The notes under the pieces were generated by a model. The model was not told the origin of the DNA. It made no database searches and worked only from the letters and a program-made list of their open reading frames with translations. Position numbers and translations under genes: made by a program. Source: Scheffersomyces stipitis CBS 6054 (taxonomy: Eukaryota > Ascomycota > Pichiomycetes > Serinales > Debaryomycetaceae). From it: a DNA stretch of 64,000 nt. The stretch lies in NCBI RefSeq assembly GCF_000209165.1, contig NC_009043.1:434001-498000 (forward strand), read 5' to 3'. How positions within the stretch are numbered: position 1 is the first letter of the stretch; every line of letters begins with the position of its first letter. Below, piece after piece: positions 10,447 to 20,814 of this stretch.

Positions 10447-11139
10447 ATGTCCGCTTTTCCATCAGATTACAATCCGATTCCGTTTGATCATACATACGTC
10501 TTGTATGACCCTAACGACATAATATCCATATTGTCGGTTCACTTGTCGTTGCTTCCCATCTACGTGATGGTGTTCTATACCTCGTGGTTTCTCATAACAA
10601 GAGAGATAGAACCTGTAGTTGTGGTAGGCGGCCATTTGGTAGGTGAAGTCTTGAATAAGATCGTCAAGAGAATTATTAAACAGCCCAGACCAGATTTTCA
10701 CAAGGAATTTGGTAGTGGCTCCTTTAGCTTGGGATATGGTATGCCCTCGGCTCATTCACAGTTTATGGGCTACTTTGCTGCGTACTTCATTTGCATAGTC
10801 CTTTTTAAGGTCAAGCATTTGAGGAGATACCAGCGTTTCCTAGGCTGTGCCTTTCTTGTAGTTGCATCTATCTTAGTTGCTTCTTCTAGAGTGTATTTGT
10901 TGTATCACACCGTCCAGCAGGTAGTTGTAGGTGTTATGCTTGGTGCATTGTTGGGGTTGGTTTACTTCATAGCTACCACCTTTGCTAGAGATATAGGACT
11001 AGTTGATTGGGTGTTGCTGTGGCCCATAGTTAACTACTTCTACATTAAAGATTCGTATTTTCACTGCTACCAAACGTTCAGGGATGAATACGATACGTTC
11101 TTGCGGAGCAAGTCGAAAGGCTCTATCAAGAAGGTGTAA
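10447..11139 (+). CDS. CAX4: Dolichyl pyrophosphate phosphatase
   Basis: This ER membrane enzyme removes a phosphate from dolichyl pyrophosphate released by oligosaccharyltransferase, recycling the lipid carrier for N-glycosylation. The tripartite PAP2 phosphatase signature is complete: K74-x6-R81P82 (KRIIKQPRP), P100SAH103, and S147R148-x5-H154. These lie between hydrophobic segments at about 28-50, 105-122, 132-148, 155-176 and 183-197. The 230 residues compare with about 239 in S. cerevisiae Cax4/Cwh8. The start is the first ATG of the frame. It is convergent with GCS1, 263 bases away. Confidence 0.93.
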   Translation: MSAFPSDYNPIPFDHTYVLYDPNDIISILSVHLSLLPIYVMVFYTSWFLITREIEPVVVVGGHLVGEVLNKIVKRIIKQPRPDFHKEFGSGSFSLGYGMPSAHSQFMGYFAAYFICIVLFKVKHLRRYQRFLGCAFLVVASILVASSRVYLLYHTVQQVVVGVMLGALLGLVYFIATTFARDIGLVDWVLLWPIVNYFYIKDSYFHCYQTFRDEYDTFLRSKSKGSIKKV

Positions 11140-11221
11140 TACTGATCATGACAAGTTTCTATACATGTCAATCGTGCTCTGATTCAGTGCAAGCTATTGA
11201 TTACTAGCAAAGTAATAAAAA

Positions 11222-11250
11222 GTTATATATATATATGTGTGTGTGTATAC
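11222..11250 (+). repeat. AT/GT dinucleotide microsatellite
   Basis: A run of alternating TA then TG dinucleotides lies in the short interval between the convergent CAX4 and GCS1 stops. It probably falls in one or both 3' UTRs. Confidence 0.75.
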
Positions 11251-11402
11251 AAATGATAAATGGTACATAGTTCTATACAAAAGATAGATATAAATTCTCT
11301 ATTCATCTCACTATGATGTATTCATTAAAAGCTATCGAAGAATTAAAAATATGAATTAATACAACAGTACATGCATTATATATACAAACGACAGATCAAA
11401 GT

Positions 11403-12509
11403 CTAGAAGTCATCCCACTTGTCGTCATCTTCGTGTTTGCTAGCAGCACCTCCGAATTTGGATCCACCACTAACACTGCCCAATGAAGTCTTTTCCTGAG
11501 GTTTGGAGAATCCAAATGCGGCAGGAACCTTTTCTTCCTGTTGGTTAATTGACAAGTTGTTGAAGAGCTTGCCGAACTTGTCTTCTACAGTTTTGTTTAA
11601 GCCTCTTTCGTTGACCTCAGTGGTGAATGTTTGAAACGTCTCGGACCCGTATTTGCCTGTTTCTTGCATCTTCTGGCCGAATTGAGCCATGGCTCTTTTG
11701 GCTTCGTTTGTGATATCAGATTCTTGCAATTGCGAGATACCTGGCTTAATGACAGTTTCGGTCACTTCGTTGACAGACTTCGCCACAGTGGACGAAAACA
11801 AGCCCCAACCCTTAGAAAAAGTTCCAAGAGGATCGGCTTGCAAGTTGTCAAGAGTAAAGCCTGCGAGAGAACCTCCAGCAGCAGGCTTGGGAGCAGGAGT
11901 ATTTCCAAAACCGCCATACTTTCCACCCTGAGAAGGAGGTAAGTGGTCTGGTCTCAGATCGTTTTTGGAGCCCAATTGTGCGAAATACGCTTCATTCTTC
12001 TGCTTCTGTTCCCCTTGCAAAACAGGGGTGTTTCTACTGGAACTGATCTGTTCCTGAGCTATGCTGGCAGAAGAGTTGTTACTTGTGGAAAGGTTGTCCA
12101 AAGTGGGCAAAGTCTTGCCGGAATGGTCTTTGGCTACGAACTCCCTGCCTTCAATTTCACAGGTCAACAACTCCTTGTAGTCTTCTGCTACGTAGTTGTC
12201 GTACTTAGCCTTAGCTGGTAAAGTCAAGTCGACACCGTTAGCAGTGAAGTAGGTCTTGATCTTTTCGTTCCCGCCCTTTTCCATTCTCAACGTCTCTTCA
12301 GGCTTGAACTGGTCCATAGTAATGGATCTGACAAACGAAATGTGCACACCCAAGCCTCTGTGGATACCAGCACATTCCAAACAGATGAAGATACCAAACT
12401 TGGGAGAGGCCCATTGCGGGTTAGGAGCACCGCAGTCGGCACACTTCTTGTTGTCGCCGTTCTTCTGAAGAAGCAACAACTTTCTACGTGTTTCTGGGTC
12501 AATAGACAT
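11403..12509 (-). CDS. GCS1: ARF GTPase-activating protein
   Basis: This stimulates GTP hydrolysis on Arf proteins in COPI and post-Golgi traffic. The ArfGAP zinc finger is intact (C23, C26, C43, C46), followed by HRGLGVHIS with the arginine finger R51. The central region is polar and Gly/Ser-rich. Residues about 215-290 contain amphipathic segments like the lipid-packing region of ArfGAP1/Gcs1. The protein ends in an acidic tail plus KWDDF, which matches the W-based C-terminal motif by which this family binds the delta-COP mu-homology domain; that role is known for the family and inferred here. The 368 residues compare with 352 in S. cerevisiae. The start is the first ATG. Confidence 0.94.
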   Translation of the reverse strand: MSIDPETRRKLLLLQKNGDNKKCADCGAPNPQWASPKFGIFICLECAGIHRGLGVHISFVRSITMDQFKPEETLRMEKGGNEKIKTYFTANGVDLTLPAKAKYDNYVAEDYKELLTCEIEGREFVAKDHSGKTLPTLDNLSTSNNSSASIAQEQISSSRNTPVLQGEQKQKNEAYFAQLGSKNDLRPDHLPPSQGGKYGGFGNTPAPKPAAGGSLAGFTLDNLQADPLGTFSKGWGLFSSTVAKSVNEVTETVIKPGISQLQESDITNEAKRAMAQFGQKMQETGKYGSETFQTFTTEVNERGLNKTVEDKFGKLFNNLSINQQEEKVPAAFGFSKPQEKTSLGSVSGGSKFGGAASKHEDDDKWDDF

Positions 12510-13251
12510 TCTGTGATTGTTGTGAAGTCAAAAGATAATGAATCCTCAGTGAGATCTGAATTTCGATGAGAAATTTCTGATGAGAAAAAATGTTTAGCTC
12601 GCAAATGTTTCGAAAAATGTAGGAGATTGTATCGAATGCAAAGTTGTGGAAGAAGGAGACAGCCTGCTTTCCGCGTTCTAGAGAAGACTCGTAGTAATTC
12701 TTGTCTATGAATCGGCGTAGTTTCAACTAAGGTTTCAGATCCAGAAATTCTAAAAAGAACACACCCTCATTAACAAAGAACAGGAACGGCGGAACTGATT
12801 GATTGGAAATTGTGAGCACGCGTTTTTCACACGACCACACACTGATCTACGCGAGGCCCCAGCCACCTTCAGATAACATGGTAGGTAGATGCTGATAAAC
12901 CATATACATACAAATGGAGGCTATTTTTGAAAAACTGGGTTAGACATTACTTGTGGTATTCTGTTTGGTTGCGAAAGAAAAATGGTTATGGAAGAAACTT
13001 TTGTAAATTATGCTACAGTGTTGCAATTTCTTATCTTTTTTTTAACTTCTTTCGCAGCAATTCTGAAATATTTGAAAGAAGTCTTGCATTCGTTTTCACA
13101 TATATAATTTCTCTAGAATGATACAGAAAAGTACCGTTCGTTCTTGACAAAACAGTAGTGTACTCAAAAAGACATGGTCTGAGTTGCCCGACTATATTTT
13201 CTACATCTTATTTCCAAACTCGTTCAATAAATATAGTTATGTGCAGCTATC
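12510..13251. other. Intergenic region, GCS1 promoter and SPS19 3' side
   Basis: One exact ACGCGT (MCB-type) site lies at 12818-12823, about 310 bases upstream of the GCS1 ATG. A small plus-strand frame at 12927-13121 is AT-biased and not convincing. Nothing else was seen. Confidence 0.5.
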
Positions 13252-14118
13252 CTACAACTTAGAGCCTGGATCCTCATTCTGATGCTTAATGGTAACTGGG
13301 TAGAGATCGCCTACACCAGAACCTGTCTGCCATGAAGCACCATCGACAACGGCTACGGTACCGTTGATAAAAGAAGCAGCTGGCGAAAACAAGTAGACAG
13401 TAGCTTCAGCAATGTCTCTAGTGGTTCCTAGTCTTTGCAAAGGAACTTGGCTGATGGTCTTTGCTCTGTCCTTAACCAATCTCTCGAGACCTTCTGTGCC
13501 TTCAATTGGACCAGGAGCAATGACGTTGCTTCTAATACCCAAAGGTCCCAATTCCACTGCCAATGCATTAGAAAGAGCATCAACACCAGCCTTAGCGGCA
13601 CCTACGTGGATCTGGAATGGCACACCGTAGTAGTGCAAGGTAGCACTGACAAAGATGATGGCACCCTTGTTCTTCCTCAATTCTGGGAAGGTTGCCTTGA
13701 TGGTGTTGTAAGAGCCCAACAAATCAATAGCTATCACAGACTTGAAGGCATTGGAAGATAAATGGTTGAAGTCGCACAAGAAGTTACCAGCAGCTCCTGC
13801 GATAACATAGTCGATTCTGCCCAACTCTCTCACGGTCTTCGCAGCAGCCTCAACAAGCTGACTGACTTCTCTGACATCTACGATACACGATATGACCTTG
13901 GCATCTGGTCTCAATTGACTGAGTTCAGCGGCTGCCTTGTCGGTCTTTTCCTTGTTTCTACCAATTATAGCAGCATTGGCTCCCAACAAGATCAATGCTT
14001 CGGCTTGAACACGACAGATGGTACCTGCACCGCCAGTGACAAACACTACCTTACCCTTGAAAATGTCTGGTTTCCAGACCGAGTTGGTGACAAACGACTG
14101 ATCTAAAGTACTAGGCAT
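13252..14118 (-). CDS. SPS19: Peroxisomal 2,4-dienoyl-CoA reductase
   Basis: This reduces 2,4-dienoyl-CoA with NADPH so that unsaturated fatty acids can complete beta-oxidation. It is a 288-residue short-chain dehydrogenase with the Rossmann glycine motif TGGAGTI (28-34), the GRNKEK segment after the second strand, the NAG-equivalent AGAAGNF (about 107-113) and the conserved APGPIEGTEG. The classical Tyr of YxxxK is replaced (VGAAKAG), which fits the DECR subgroup rather than loss of function. It ends in -SKL, a perfect PTS1 peroxisomal signal. Two CCTCGG motifs in its promoter suggest fatty-acid regulation. S. cerevisiae Sps19 is about 292 residues. Confidence 0.94.
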   Translation of the reverse strand: MPSTLDQSFVTNSVWKPDIFKGKVVFVTGGAGTICRVQAEALILLGANAAIIGRNKEKTDKAAAELSQLRPDAKVISCIVDVREVSQLVEAAAKTVRELGRIDYVIAGAAGNFLCDFNHLSSNAFKSVIAIDLLGSYNTIKATFPELRKNKGAIIFVSATLHYYGVPFQIHVGAAKAGVDALSNALAVELGPLGIRSNVIAPGPIEGTEGLERLVKDRAKTISQVPLQRLGTTRDIAEATVYLFSPAASFINGTVAVVDGASWQTGSGVGDLYPVTIKHQNEDPGSKL

Positions 14119-14400
14119 TTTTCACTTATAAAATTGATTAGATGGAACAGAATAGCAAGCTTTGAGCGAACAATGATGGCTAAACTGTCAAAAATTCCGT
14201 TAAAGTCAACTCGATAGTCGATATCAAATAAATACCAATTATCAACGAGTTCAACAGCTGATATTGCCCAGTACTAGGCCAATTTAGCGAATTGATGGGA
14301 ATCGTGGAGTTAAATACCAAAAGAATATCCGCTGACAAGTGTAAACCGTCGTGTGCATACCAGCAGATTCCCTTGCCCCACAAGTTTCTTTAGGTATTAT

Positions 14401-14406
14401 CCGAGG
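14401..14406 (-). promoter_or_regulatory. CCTCGG fatty-acid-response-type motif (proximal)
   Basis: The plus strand reads CCGAGG, so in the direction of SPS19 it is CCTCGG, 283 bases before the ATG. CCTCGG is the known core recognised by the FarA/FarB/CTF1 family of Zn-cluster regulators of fatty-acid genes in filamentous fungi. Occupancy in this yeast is inferred. Confidence 0.45.
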
Positions 14407-14546
14407 AACAGTTTGATATCTGGGGAAATGCGAGTGAAAAAATGTGGATGTACCGAACGGTGATACCGAGACTTTGACTGTGCAAATTATGACGGATCAA
14501 TTAACGGAAATTGGCTTTGAGGAAATAAATTGTAACTGAAAAATTT

Positions 14547-14552
14547 CCGAGG
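14547..14552 (-). promoter_or_regulatory. CCTCGG fatty-acid-response-type motif (distal)
   Basis: This is a second exact CCTCGG in SPS19 orientation, 429 bases before the ATG and 146 bases from the first. Two copies in one 613-bp promoter of a beta-oxidation gene raise the chance that they matter. Confidence 0.45.
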
Positions 14553-14731
14553 AAGTTCTTCTTCAAAGCTCTTATCGATCTCGTAACTCTTTTCATTTAC
14601 GCAGATGGTTGCTCGCGTAACCCTTGTAGACTTTTCACATTCTCGTTCTTGTTAAGATTCTACTCTTGTAAATATCATCATCAGCTTTAGCATTAGTATT
14701 AGCTAACTTTTCTTTCTATATGTCATATCTA

Positions 14732-17413
14732 TCAAACAACATTATTCCTTTCTGAACCACTCAATGTCAAAGCGATCTTCTTGCTAGTATTTGCAATATT
14801 GGAAACTACGTTTGGCGATAACTTCACGTCACCTGCGCCATTCACACCACCGGACGTATCGGATTCATCCGGACTCTTGTCGGATATACCATTCTTAGTC
14901 AAGTAAACTCGGTGACAATCTTCTGGATCATCGTCGTCTTCTCTAGGTCTCTTCTCCGCATTGATCAAAGACTTAAGCTCAGGCCCAGAAAAGAGATCAT
15001 TTACTCTATTTTCATTGCTTGATTCAATATCTTTGCTAGCAGCAATTGAATCGACAGTGTTTCCAGAGTTTATTGCATTTGAATTTGTTTCTTGATCTTC
15101 TTCTATCGTATCATCCTCATCATTTAAAGGAGTCGAAACATTGTGACGGTCCAAGATTTCGTCATCGGAACCAAAGCTGAGATCGTCGTTCTTGATCGTA
15201 TTTTCTGTAGCACTGTTGTTGTGGCTGTGGTCTTCGTAGAATCCATTCTCAACTAGTTCTATTAGTTCCCTTCCCGTATTGACATGGTTGATTTTCGTGC
15301 CACAGAATTCCTTGAAATCTCTGTAGATGTAGTTGGCTAGTAGTTTGAAATTGTAGCGTTTGATGGTGACAGTGGAATCGCAATTTTTGACAATGGTCTC
15401 AATAAAATCAAGACAGGTCGAATTGGCCATGTTGTTCTGTTCGGCGATCAGTTCAAAGTAGTCAAAGAAATACCTCAACATGTTAGAGTCAATAATGTAC
15501 CGAGTATAGTAGTTATCGTTGAGTAAGGTGATATTTTTTAAACACCGTATAGCACTCAACTTCAACGTCGTCTTGCAGCTAATGGCTATTAGCTTCCCTA
15601 CACCCAAGAGTATATCCTGCTCAAGGAAAAACGGTCTAGAAATGCTAACGTCATGTTCCTTAGTACAGAAGGAAATAAGATCACATAAGTGGTGGTATAA
15701 TAACTCGTCGCCGGTGATAGCGGCTACGACAGGATTGCTGGAAGTGAAGTCTTCCGTGGATGCAAGAATTATGAGACGCTTGTACAATTCAGGCGCCACT
15801 TGTGAATAGAATGCTTTGAAGTAATTGTTAGTGTTGATGTCATGAAAGTCGTCACCTGAGTTGCCATTAGAGCTATGGCTGCGAAGCTCGTTCTTGAGCT
15901 GGTCAATCTCGATATCAGGACTCGAGTTTGAAGCTATGTTGGAATCTAAAAGGATTCGCAAGGCTTCAAACGCCTGAATCTTTAATCCTGGATTTTTGTC
16001 CTCTACCAAAAGTCTGGTCAAAATCGATATCAATGTCATATCGTCAGAAAGCTTTAGCTTCAAGCTCTTTGTTTCCTCTTCATTTTCCGTAGGCTCCATT
16101 CTGTGGTTGTTTGGAGGCTCAGAGTTGTCTATGGTTTCGTCGTTGTCGATGGAATTCACGATGGAAGTGTCTTGTTCTATTATAATCACGATCAATTCAG
16201 TACCCAATACCCGTATGGAAGTATCTGAATCGTTTAATGCAAAACTTGTCATTCTGAAGAGTCCACTCTTGACCAAAAGACTAAAGAACTCCAGTTTCTG
16301 GTATGACTGGAGCGACTTGGCTATCAACACATACTGGTGCAACATCCTTACTCCATCTCTCTTTCTCGCGAGATTCTCATTGTGATGCGATTGCGATTCC
16401 TTCTCTGCCAGCTTGGCCCTGGGATACTTTATCATCTCGTAGTCTTCGTAGATGTTAAAGAGCTGCTCAAGTATGAGCGGATCCTTCAAGTAGTTGATAA
16501 TCTCCACTTGATTCATGTAGATAAGAGTCGATATCAAATTGAAGGTCTGGTCGTCTAAGAAGCGTGCGAGTACTACATCCTTCAAGAAGTTGAGATGAAA
16601 GTCCTTCTTGAAGATATTAAGGTCTTCTACGGGGATTACGGTCTTGAACGACTTGTTATCCAAGGAGTCTCTATGGCATGCCTTGAAGTTAGGGTATTCT
16701 GGGTCGTACTCTAGGATGCCTGCTAGTGCAAGAATGTTTTCTTCTGTCAGTAGAAATTCTTCTATCAACGACGACTCGTTGTAGAGTATCAAAGTCTTGA
16801 TGATTTCGCTGAGAGTGTAGAGGTTGATGAGGTTCCTGTCGTTTTCAGCAGCATTGAAAGAATCCACGAGTTTATGGAAATAGTCGTTATCCAATATATA
16901 TTTCAGAATGCTTGTACGTGTGAACTGCGAGTTGGAACCCTGGTTGATGATTTCTAGGATCGACTCTAAATTTGTATTGCTAGGCACCTCTGGATATGTA
17001 ATGGGACCTGTGATGAGTTCGGTGATATCGTCACCCTCAGTTATGTTAGGAATCACGTAGTACAAGGAGATATTAGGAGACAAGCTTTCCTGCTGGACTT
17101 TGATGATGAATTCACAGAGATCCGCACATCCCTCGGTTTCCTTGAACGAAAGCGCTAGATCTTTGCCCGAGAGATCTGTCCATACTATAAGCGTTTCCTG
17201 TTGTCTCTGGTACTGTATGCTACCTTCAAGAAACAGCTTTAGTATCACGTCCTCTGAGTCTAACTCGTTTCTCACGAGGAAATAAGGGGCGCCGTTGTCG
17301 ATTTCACCAACGCAGTAGCCTGTTCCATTGTCGAGCCAGTCTTCACCTTGAAGCAAGTATACTTTGACTCTTCGCGGTGTGGATCCCGGAGGATTCACGG
17401 GATCTGTATCCAT
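14732..17413 (-). CDS. PSY2: Protein phosphatase 4 regulatory subunit 3 (SMEK/Psy2)
   Basis: This is the targeting subunit of the Pph3-Psy2 phosphatase, which dephosphorylates Rad53 and gamma-H2A during recovery from DNA damage. The N-terminus (VKVYLLQGEDWLDNGTGYC, about 17-35) begins the EVH1/PH-like domain that binds PP4 substrates. The SMEK repeat region follows from about residue 145 to 690, including SILKYILDNDYFHKLVDSF. The last 180 residues are acidic and disordered with a basic RPRED stretch that may act as a nuclear signal. Length is 893 residues versus about 858 in S. cerevisiae. The frame is intact and the first ATG gives the conserved start. Confidence 0.93.
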   Translation of the reverse strand: MDTDPVNPPGSTPRRVKVYLLQGEDWLDNGTGYCVGEIDNGAPYFLVRNELDSEDVILKLFLEGSIQYQRQQETLIVWTDLSGKDLALSFKETEGCADLCEFIIKVQQESLSPNISLYYVIPNITEGDDITELITGPITYPEVPSNTNLESILEIINQGSNSQFTRTSILKYILDNDYFHKLVDSFNAAENDRNLINLYTLSEIIKTLILYNESSLIEEFLLTEENILALAGILEYDPEYPNFKACHRDSLDNKSFKTVIPVEDLNIFKKDFHLNFLKDVVLARFLDDQTFNLISTLIYMNQVEIINYLKDPLILEQLFNIYEDYEMIKYPRAKLAEKESQSHHNENLARKRDGVRMLHQYVLIAKSLQSYQKLEFFSLLVKSGLFRMTSFALNDSDTSIRVLGTELIVIIIEQDTSIVNSIDNDETIDNSEPPNNHRMEPTENEEETKSLKLKLSDDMTLISILTRLLVEDKNPGLKIQAFEALRILLDSNIASNSSPDIEIDQLKNELRSHSSNGNSGDDFHDINTNNYFKAFYSQVAPELYKRLIILASTEDFTSSNPVVAAITGDELLYHHLCDLISFCTKEHDVSISRPFFLEQDILLGVGKLIAISCKTTLKLSAIRCLKNITLLNDNYYTRYIIDSNMLRYFFDYFELIAEQNNMANSTCLDFIETIVKNCDSTVTIKRYNFKLLANYIYRDFKEFCGTKINHVNTGRELIELVENGFYEDHSHNNSATENTIKNDDLSFGSDDEILDRHNVSTPLNDEDDTIEEDQETNSNAINSGNTVDSIAASKDIESSNENRVNDLFSGPELKSLINAEKRPREDDDDPEDCHRVYLTKNGISDKSPDESDTSGGVNGAGDVKLSPNVVSNIANTSKKIALTLSGSERNNVV

Positions 17414-18396
17414 TGTAAATATAATGCAAGCAGTATAGATTGATGTGGTATGAAGCGTATCTATGTATTGCTTCTGTTTATACGGATTTGGTTATGGTTA
17501 CGGCAACCGTATGGAATGGATAATGGTATGGATATATGAATATGTTTTATGATAGTTTCTGTCTGGTGCTCACTTTGAATTGAATATTTGTGCTACTTCT
17601 CTACGGTTTGAACGAGAATGAGACTTTGTAGAATAGGTGTATGAGCTGTGAGGCTTCACGAGAAGAAATCTCTAACGGGATGGAAGTGAAAAGGACGGAT
17701 ATGGAGAATAGATGAATATACTGAGACTGTGCCAATAATTAATCCACAGATAATGGAATTAATATGTCGCACTGTTCTGTATAGGAATAAGTCTCAGGGC
17801 AAAAATATTCTAACAGCTATCGGTAAAACGCGTCCTGTCCGCGATCGCTTGACATATCGGGGCGATCAGAATGCTAAGCCTAAGATGGGAAGACAGGATG
17901 ACGGCGAATTTGAAGATCTAACGAAGAGTGGGAAGGAGACAGCAGAGAGTGTTGATTTGGTTGTTGTAGGTAGGGCTGAAATTTGAAGATTCTTTTGTGG
18001 TGAATATTCAGTTTGAAGTCGAGCAGTGCGACATTGAATTCATCCTACTTAGACGGGCTCATAGTCAGGGTGTAGACCAATAGAAGTGTAGACATGAAGA
18101 TATATAGATCTCTGAAGGGAGAAAACAGACGTGAATTCATTTTTGTATACTGAAACACACAGACTTATATGAAACGCTGGTATAAATTGTATAGATAAGC
18201 CATTGGGGCTGTAGGTTGATATGGACTTTTGTAGATTTATGTAGATATTTATGTAGATACAAGAATATATGGATACAAACGGGCATCAACTGCAGCAGTG
18301 ACTAGTAAACACTTATAAGGTACTAAATACATTTTCATAACTGGTCTTTGTATGCTTATTGCAATCTATTTAAGTAAGCTCTATTCTATTTACAAG
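17414..18396. other. Intergenic region, PSY2 promoter and ATP12 3' side
   Basis: There is one ACGCGT site at 17828-17833, about 415 bases upstream of PSY2. A short plus-strand frame at 17729-17986 has no recognisable content. The ATP12-proximal part is AT-rich. Nothing else was seen. Confidence 0.5.
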
Positions 18397-19515
18397 CTAA
18401 TGGCACAACAAGGCTGCACTGGTCAAGTTTCTCAACCAGTCGACCTTGTCGACATCGTGGGTGTCTTCGACTTCACCCCATTCGCGGGTCTGGAAGATGG
18501 TCTCCATGTTGCCCAACTCGACGATTTCCTCTACAGTCTTGTGGTAGTAGTCGCCCACATAGTCTCTGTTGAGCTGGTAGACTTCCTTCATCAATTTGGG
18601 GTCCGATTGCGCAGCGTTCGACCTCAACAATGTCACACCACACAAGAATGACTTGGACGTCAAGATGGCCTTTTCAAGTGCTATCAAGTCGTAGATGGGT
18701 AAGAGATGCAACCACTGCAAGACTACGTTCTGAGTAGTGATGCTCTGTTTGTTTCCTCTTATTCCATCGGTTTCACAGTCAAGATACTCTAACTTGATCT
18801 CAGCCTCTTCGCTTGGAAGTAAACCCTTATTGTGAGCGAAAATTGTGAAAAAGTCCTCAAACTCAGCAATCAACGGAAGGTACAACTCGTCCTGTCTCTT
18901 TCTCAACGTACCTCTGTATTCGTCTCTGGTAGTGAAAATGAGACAAGTGTCTGTGTCAAGGTATCTCAACATGTTGAACTTGATATCGTCCAAGTCGCCT
19001 ACCTTAGCTATCATCTCGTTCTTCTCGGAACCAGCTTCTTTTTCGTGAATATTGATCAAGTCAATAGAACGAGCAGCTATCGAGGTAAGAGGCATCATGT
19101 TGGTCTTGATTTTCAAGTCTGGTAAGTTCGCCCATTCGTTAGCGATCAAGTAAGCAAGCTGTTTCTTGGAAGAAGGCAATGCCAATGGGAAGCCCAAAGG
19201 TGTTTTCAATGTCTTCCCGTCCAACTGAACTTCGTACAAGTCCTTCGTAGCATCATAGTGGGTATCAACCTTTTCCCAGAACTTGGTCAACGTCTTGGCC
19301 AAACGGTTTGTATCGGTCTTGGCGTTGTTTTCCACTGTCTTGTCCAATCCCAACAGTGATGCCTGGGGTATGAAAGCTTTCACAGATCCGGAAGTAGAGT
19401 ACTTACTAATGGATCTCAATAATTGAGATCCACCAACAGAACTTCTACGAATGAATGGTTTCATGGCTACTACTCTGCCCGTAGCCAGGACTTTGGCAGA
19501 AGCTACTCTGAGCAT
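18397..19515 (-). CDS. ATP12: Mitochondrial F1-ATPase assembly chaperone
   Basis: This binds unassembled F1 alpha subunit in the matrix and allows the alpha3beta3 hexamer to form. An Arg/Ser/Ala-rich, acid-free leader (residues 1-45) looks like a matrix presequence. Conserved family segments follow: KFWEKVDTHYD, YEVQLDGKTLKTPLG, NEWANLPDLKIKTNMMPLTS and the motif region DTDTCLIF. The length is 372 versus 325 in S. cerevisiae. It is divergent from PFD1 with 320 bp between the two ATGs. Confidence 0.94.
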   Translation of the reverse strand: MLRVASAKVLATGRVVAMKPFIRRSSVGGSQLLRSISKYSTSGSVKAFIPQASLLGLDKTVENNAKTDTNRLAKTLTKFWEKVDTHYDATKDLYEVQLDGKTLKTPLGFPLALPSSKKQLAYLIANEWANLPDLKIKTNMMPLTSIAARSIDLINIHEKEAGSEKNEMIAKVGDLDDIKFNMLRYLDTDTCLIFTTRDEYRGTLRKRQDELYLPLIAEFEDFFTIFAHNKGLLPSEEAEIKLEYLDCETDGIRGNKQSITTQNVVLQWLHLLPIYDLIALEKAILTSKSFLCGVTLLRSNAAQSDPKLMKEVYQLNRDYVGDYYHKTVEEIVELGNMETIFQTREWGEVEDTHDVDKVDWLRNLTSAALLCH

Positions 19516-19835
19516 GTTTTAGTGGACTTATTTGCGGTTTCTGAAGAATAAAAAGTGTAGGTGCAAATCTGGAAAATGTATGGAAGTCGTGAAAAATGTG
19601 AAAAATCGAGAATATAGTATTTTTTCCACGATCAGAAACTCTACAACCTCAACAGTAGAAAGCAAACACTCTTAACAGTAATTGTGATATCTACTTTCCT
19701 AACCACTGCTTTAGAATATCATTGGTCTATACATATCTACGATAGCTATCTACTATATCCATAGCACTCTACATTTTTGAATAGCCATTCTGCAATCATT
19801 GACCTAATTTACATATCTACCATACAACAGTCAAA
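19516..19835. other. Divergent ATP12/PFD1 promoter
   Basis: This 320-bp AT-rich interval lies between two divergent ATGs, so it must hold both promoters. I see no clear TATA box or known factor site. Confidence 0.5.
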
Positions 19836-20192
19836 ATGGACCAACAAGCCCTACAGAAGATGTTGATCGAGATGGACAACCAGTTGAGCAAATCCAGAGC
19901 TGAGTTGTCCATGGTGAACCTCCAAATGGAAAGAGTGGACACCAACTTGAACATGATCAAAAGCACAACCGGATTATTGAATAAGCATTGTCAACCCAAG
20001 GAGAATGTATGGGAAGGTGTAGGCAAAGCATTTGTAGCTATCGACGTGGATGACTACAAGAAGAAGATCCAGGACGATGAAAAGGAGTTTTTGGACTCCA
20101 AGAAGAGCTTGAATATTAAGAAGAACTACTTGGAAACTACATTGGAGAAGACAATGGACACCATGACTCAAATCGTGGGCAAGAAGCCTTAA
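19836..20192 (+). CDS. PFD1: Prefoldin subunit 1
   Basis: This is a beta-type subunit of the hexameric prefoldin co-chaperone that hands unfolded actin and tubulin to CCT. The 118-residue protein has the family layout of two coiled-coil helices (about 1-45 and 75-112) joined by the short beta-hairpin region ENVWEGVGKAFVAID. The S. cerevisiae protein is 109 residues. The start is the only ATG near the conserved N-terminus. It is convergent with GON7. Confidence 0.92.
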   Translation: MDQQALQKMLIEMDNQLSKSRAELSMVNLQMERVDTNLNMIKSTTGLLNKHCQPKENVWEGVGKAFVAIDVDDYKKKIQDDEKEFLDSKKSLNIKKNYLETTLEKTMDTMTQIVGKKP

Positions 20193-20478
20193 TTGTAATA
20201 TAGATCTATATATTAATAGAAGAAAGAGCATATTACTTAGTAGGTGAAATAGAAGACTATGTACTACATCATTTGCACGAGATAAAGTAGCGTAGACTAG
20301 ATCATCTCGTTGGTCCTAAGATTCATTGTAGTAGCAATACGCTATGCCAATTTATCAACTCCTACATCTCATAGCATTCTGTACGCATGGATCTTATTCC
20401 ATCCTCGTATCATCTCCTGTCTTACTGAACTCATCACGATCACTTCACGGACAGCTAGCTGATATGTTAGTCAATTCA

Positions 20479-20814
20479 TTAATCTTCCTCATCTTCGTCC
20501 ACACCATCATCAAGAATTCGTCTCTCAATATCATCCTCCTCTTTGCCAGTTATGGCCAGCTTCTCCAGCTTCATTCTTTCAGTAAGAAAAACATTGATCT
20601 GATCCTGAAGAGTTGTCAACTGAGCCCTTAAATGTCCCAAGGGAGTATCTCTGGCTTCACTTGGCTTGTCTCTGTCTTCTCCTCCAGCTTTTATGACAAC
20701 TTCGGAGATCTGCGTAGTCTGCCCGTCTGTCGTATGATCTCCATCTCCAGGATGGAACTCGTGTGGCTGCTCCAAGTCTGCTGCCGAGTACACAGCAGTT
20801 GGAATCAAACTCAT
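20479..20814 (-). CDS. GON7: EKC/KEOPS complex subunit Gon7
   Basis: This is a small, mostly disordered subunit of the fungal KEOPS complex, which makes the t6A tRNA modification and affects telomeres and transcription. The 111-residue protein has the family's diagnostic block LGHLRAQLTTLQDQINVFLTE (about 59-79) preceded by DRDKPSE, and an acidic tail. The conserved block matches my recollection of S. cerevisiae Gon7 (123 residues) closely. A palindromic GTCACGTGAT site lies 64 bases before the ATG. Confidence 0.85.
   Translation of the reverse strand: MSLIPTAVYSAADLEQPHEFHPGDGDHTTDGQTTQISEVVIKAGGEDRDKPSEARDTPLGHLRAQLTTLQDQINVFLTERMKLEKLAITGKEEDDIERRILDDGVDEDEED

Larger units (their letters stand above)
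14119..14731. other. SPS19 upstream region
   Basis: This 613-bp gap between SPS19 and the PSY2 stop holds the SPS19 promoter. The two CCTCGG motifs are listed separately. Neither RNA genes nor further ORFs are evident. Confidence 0.6.
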
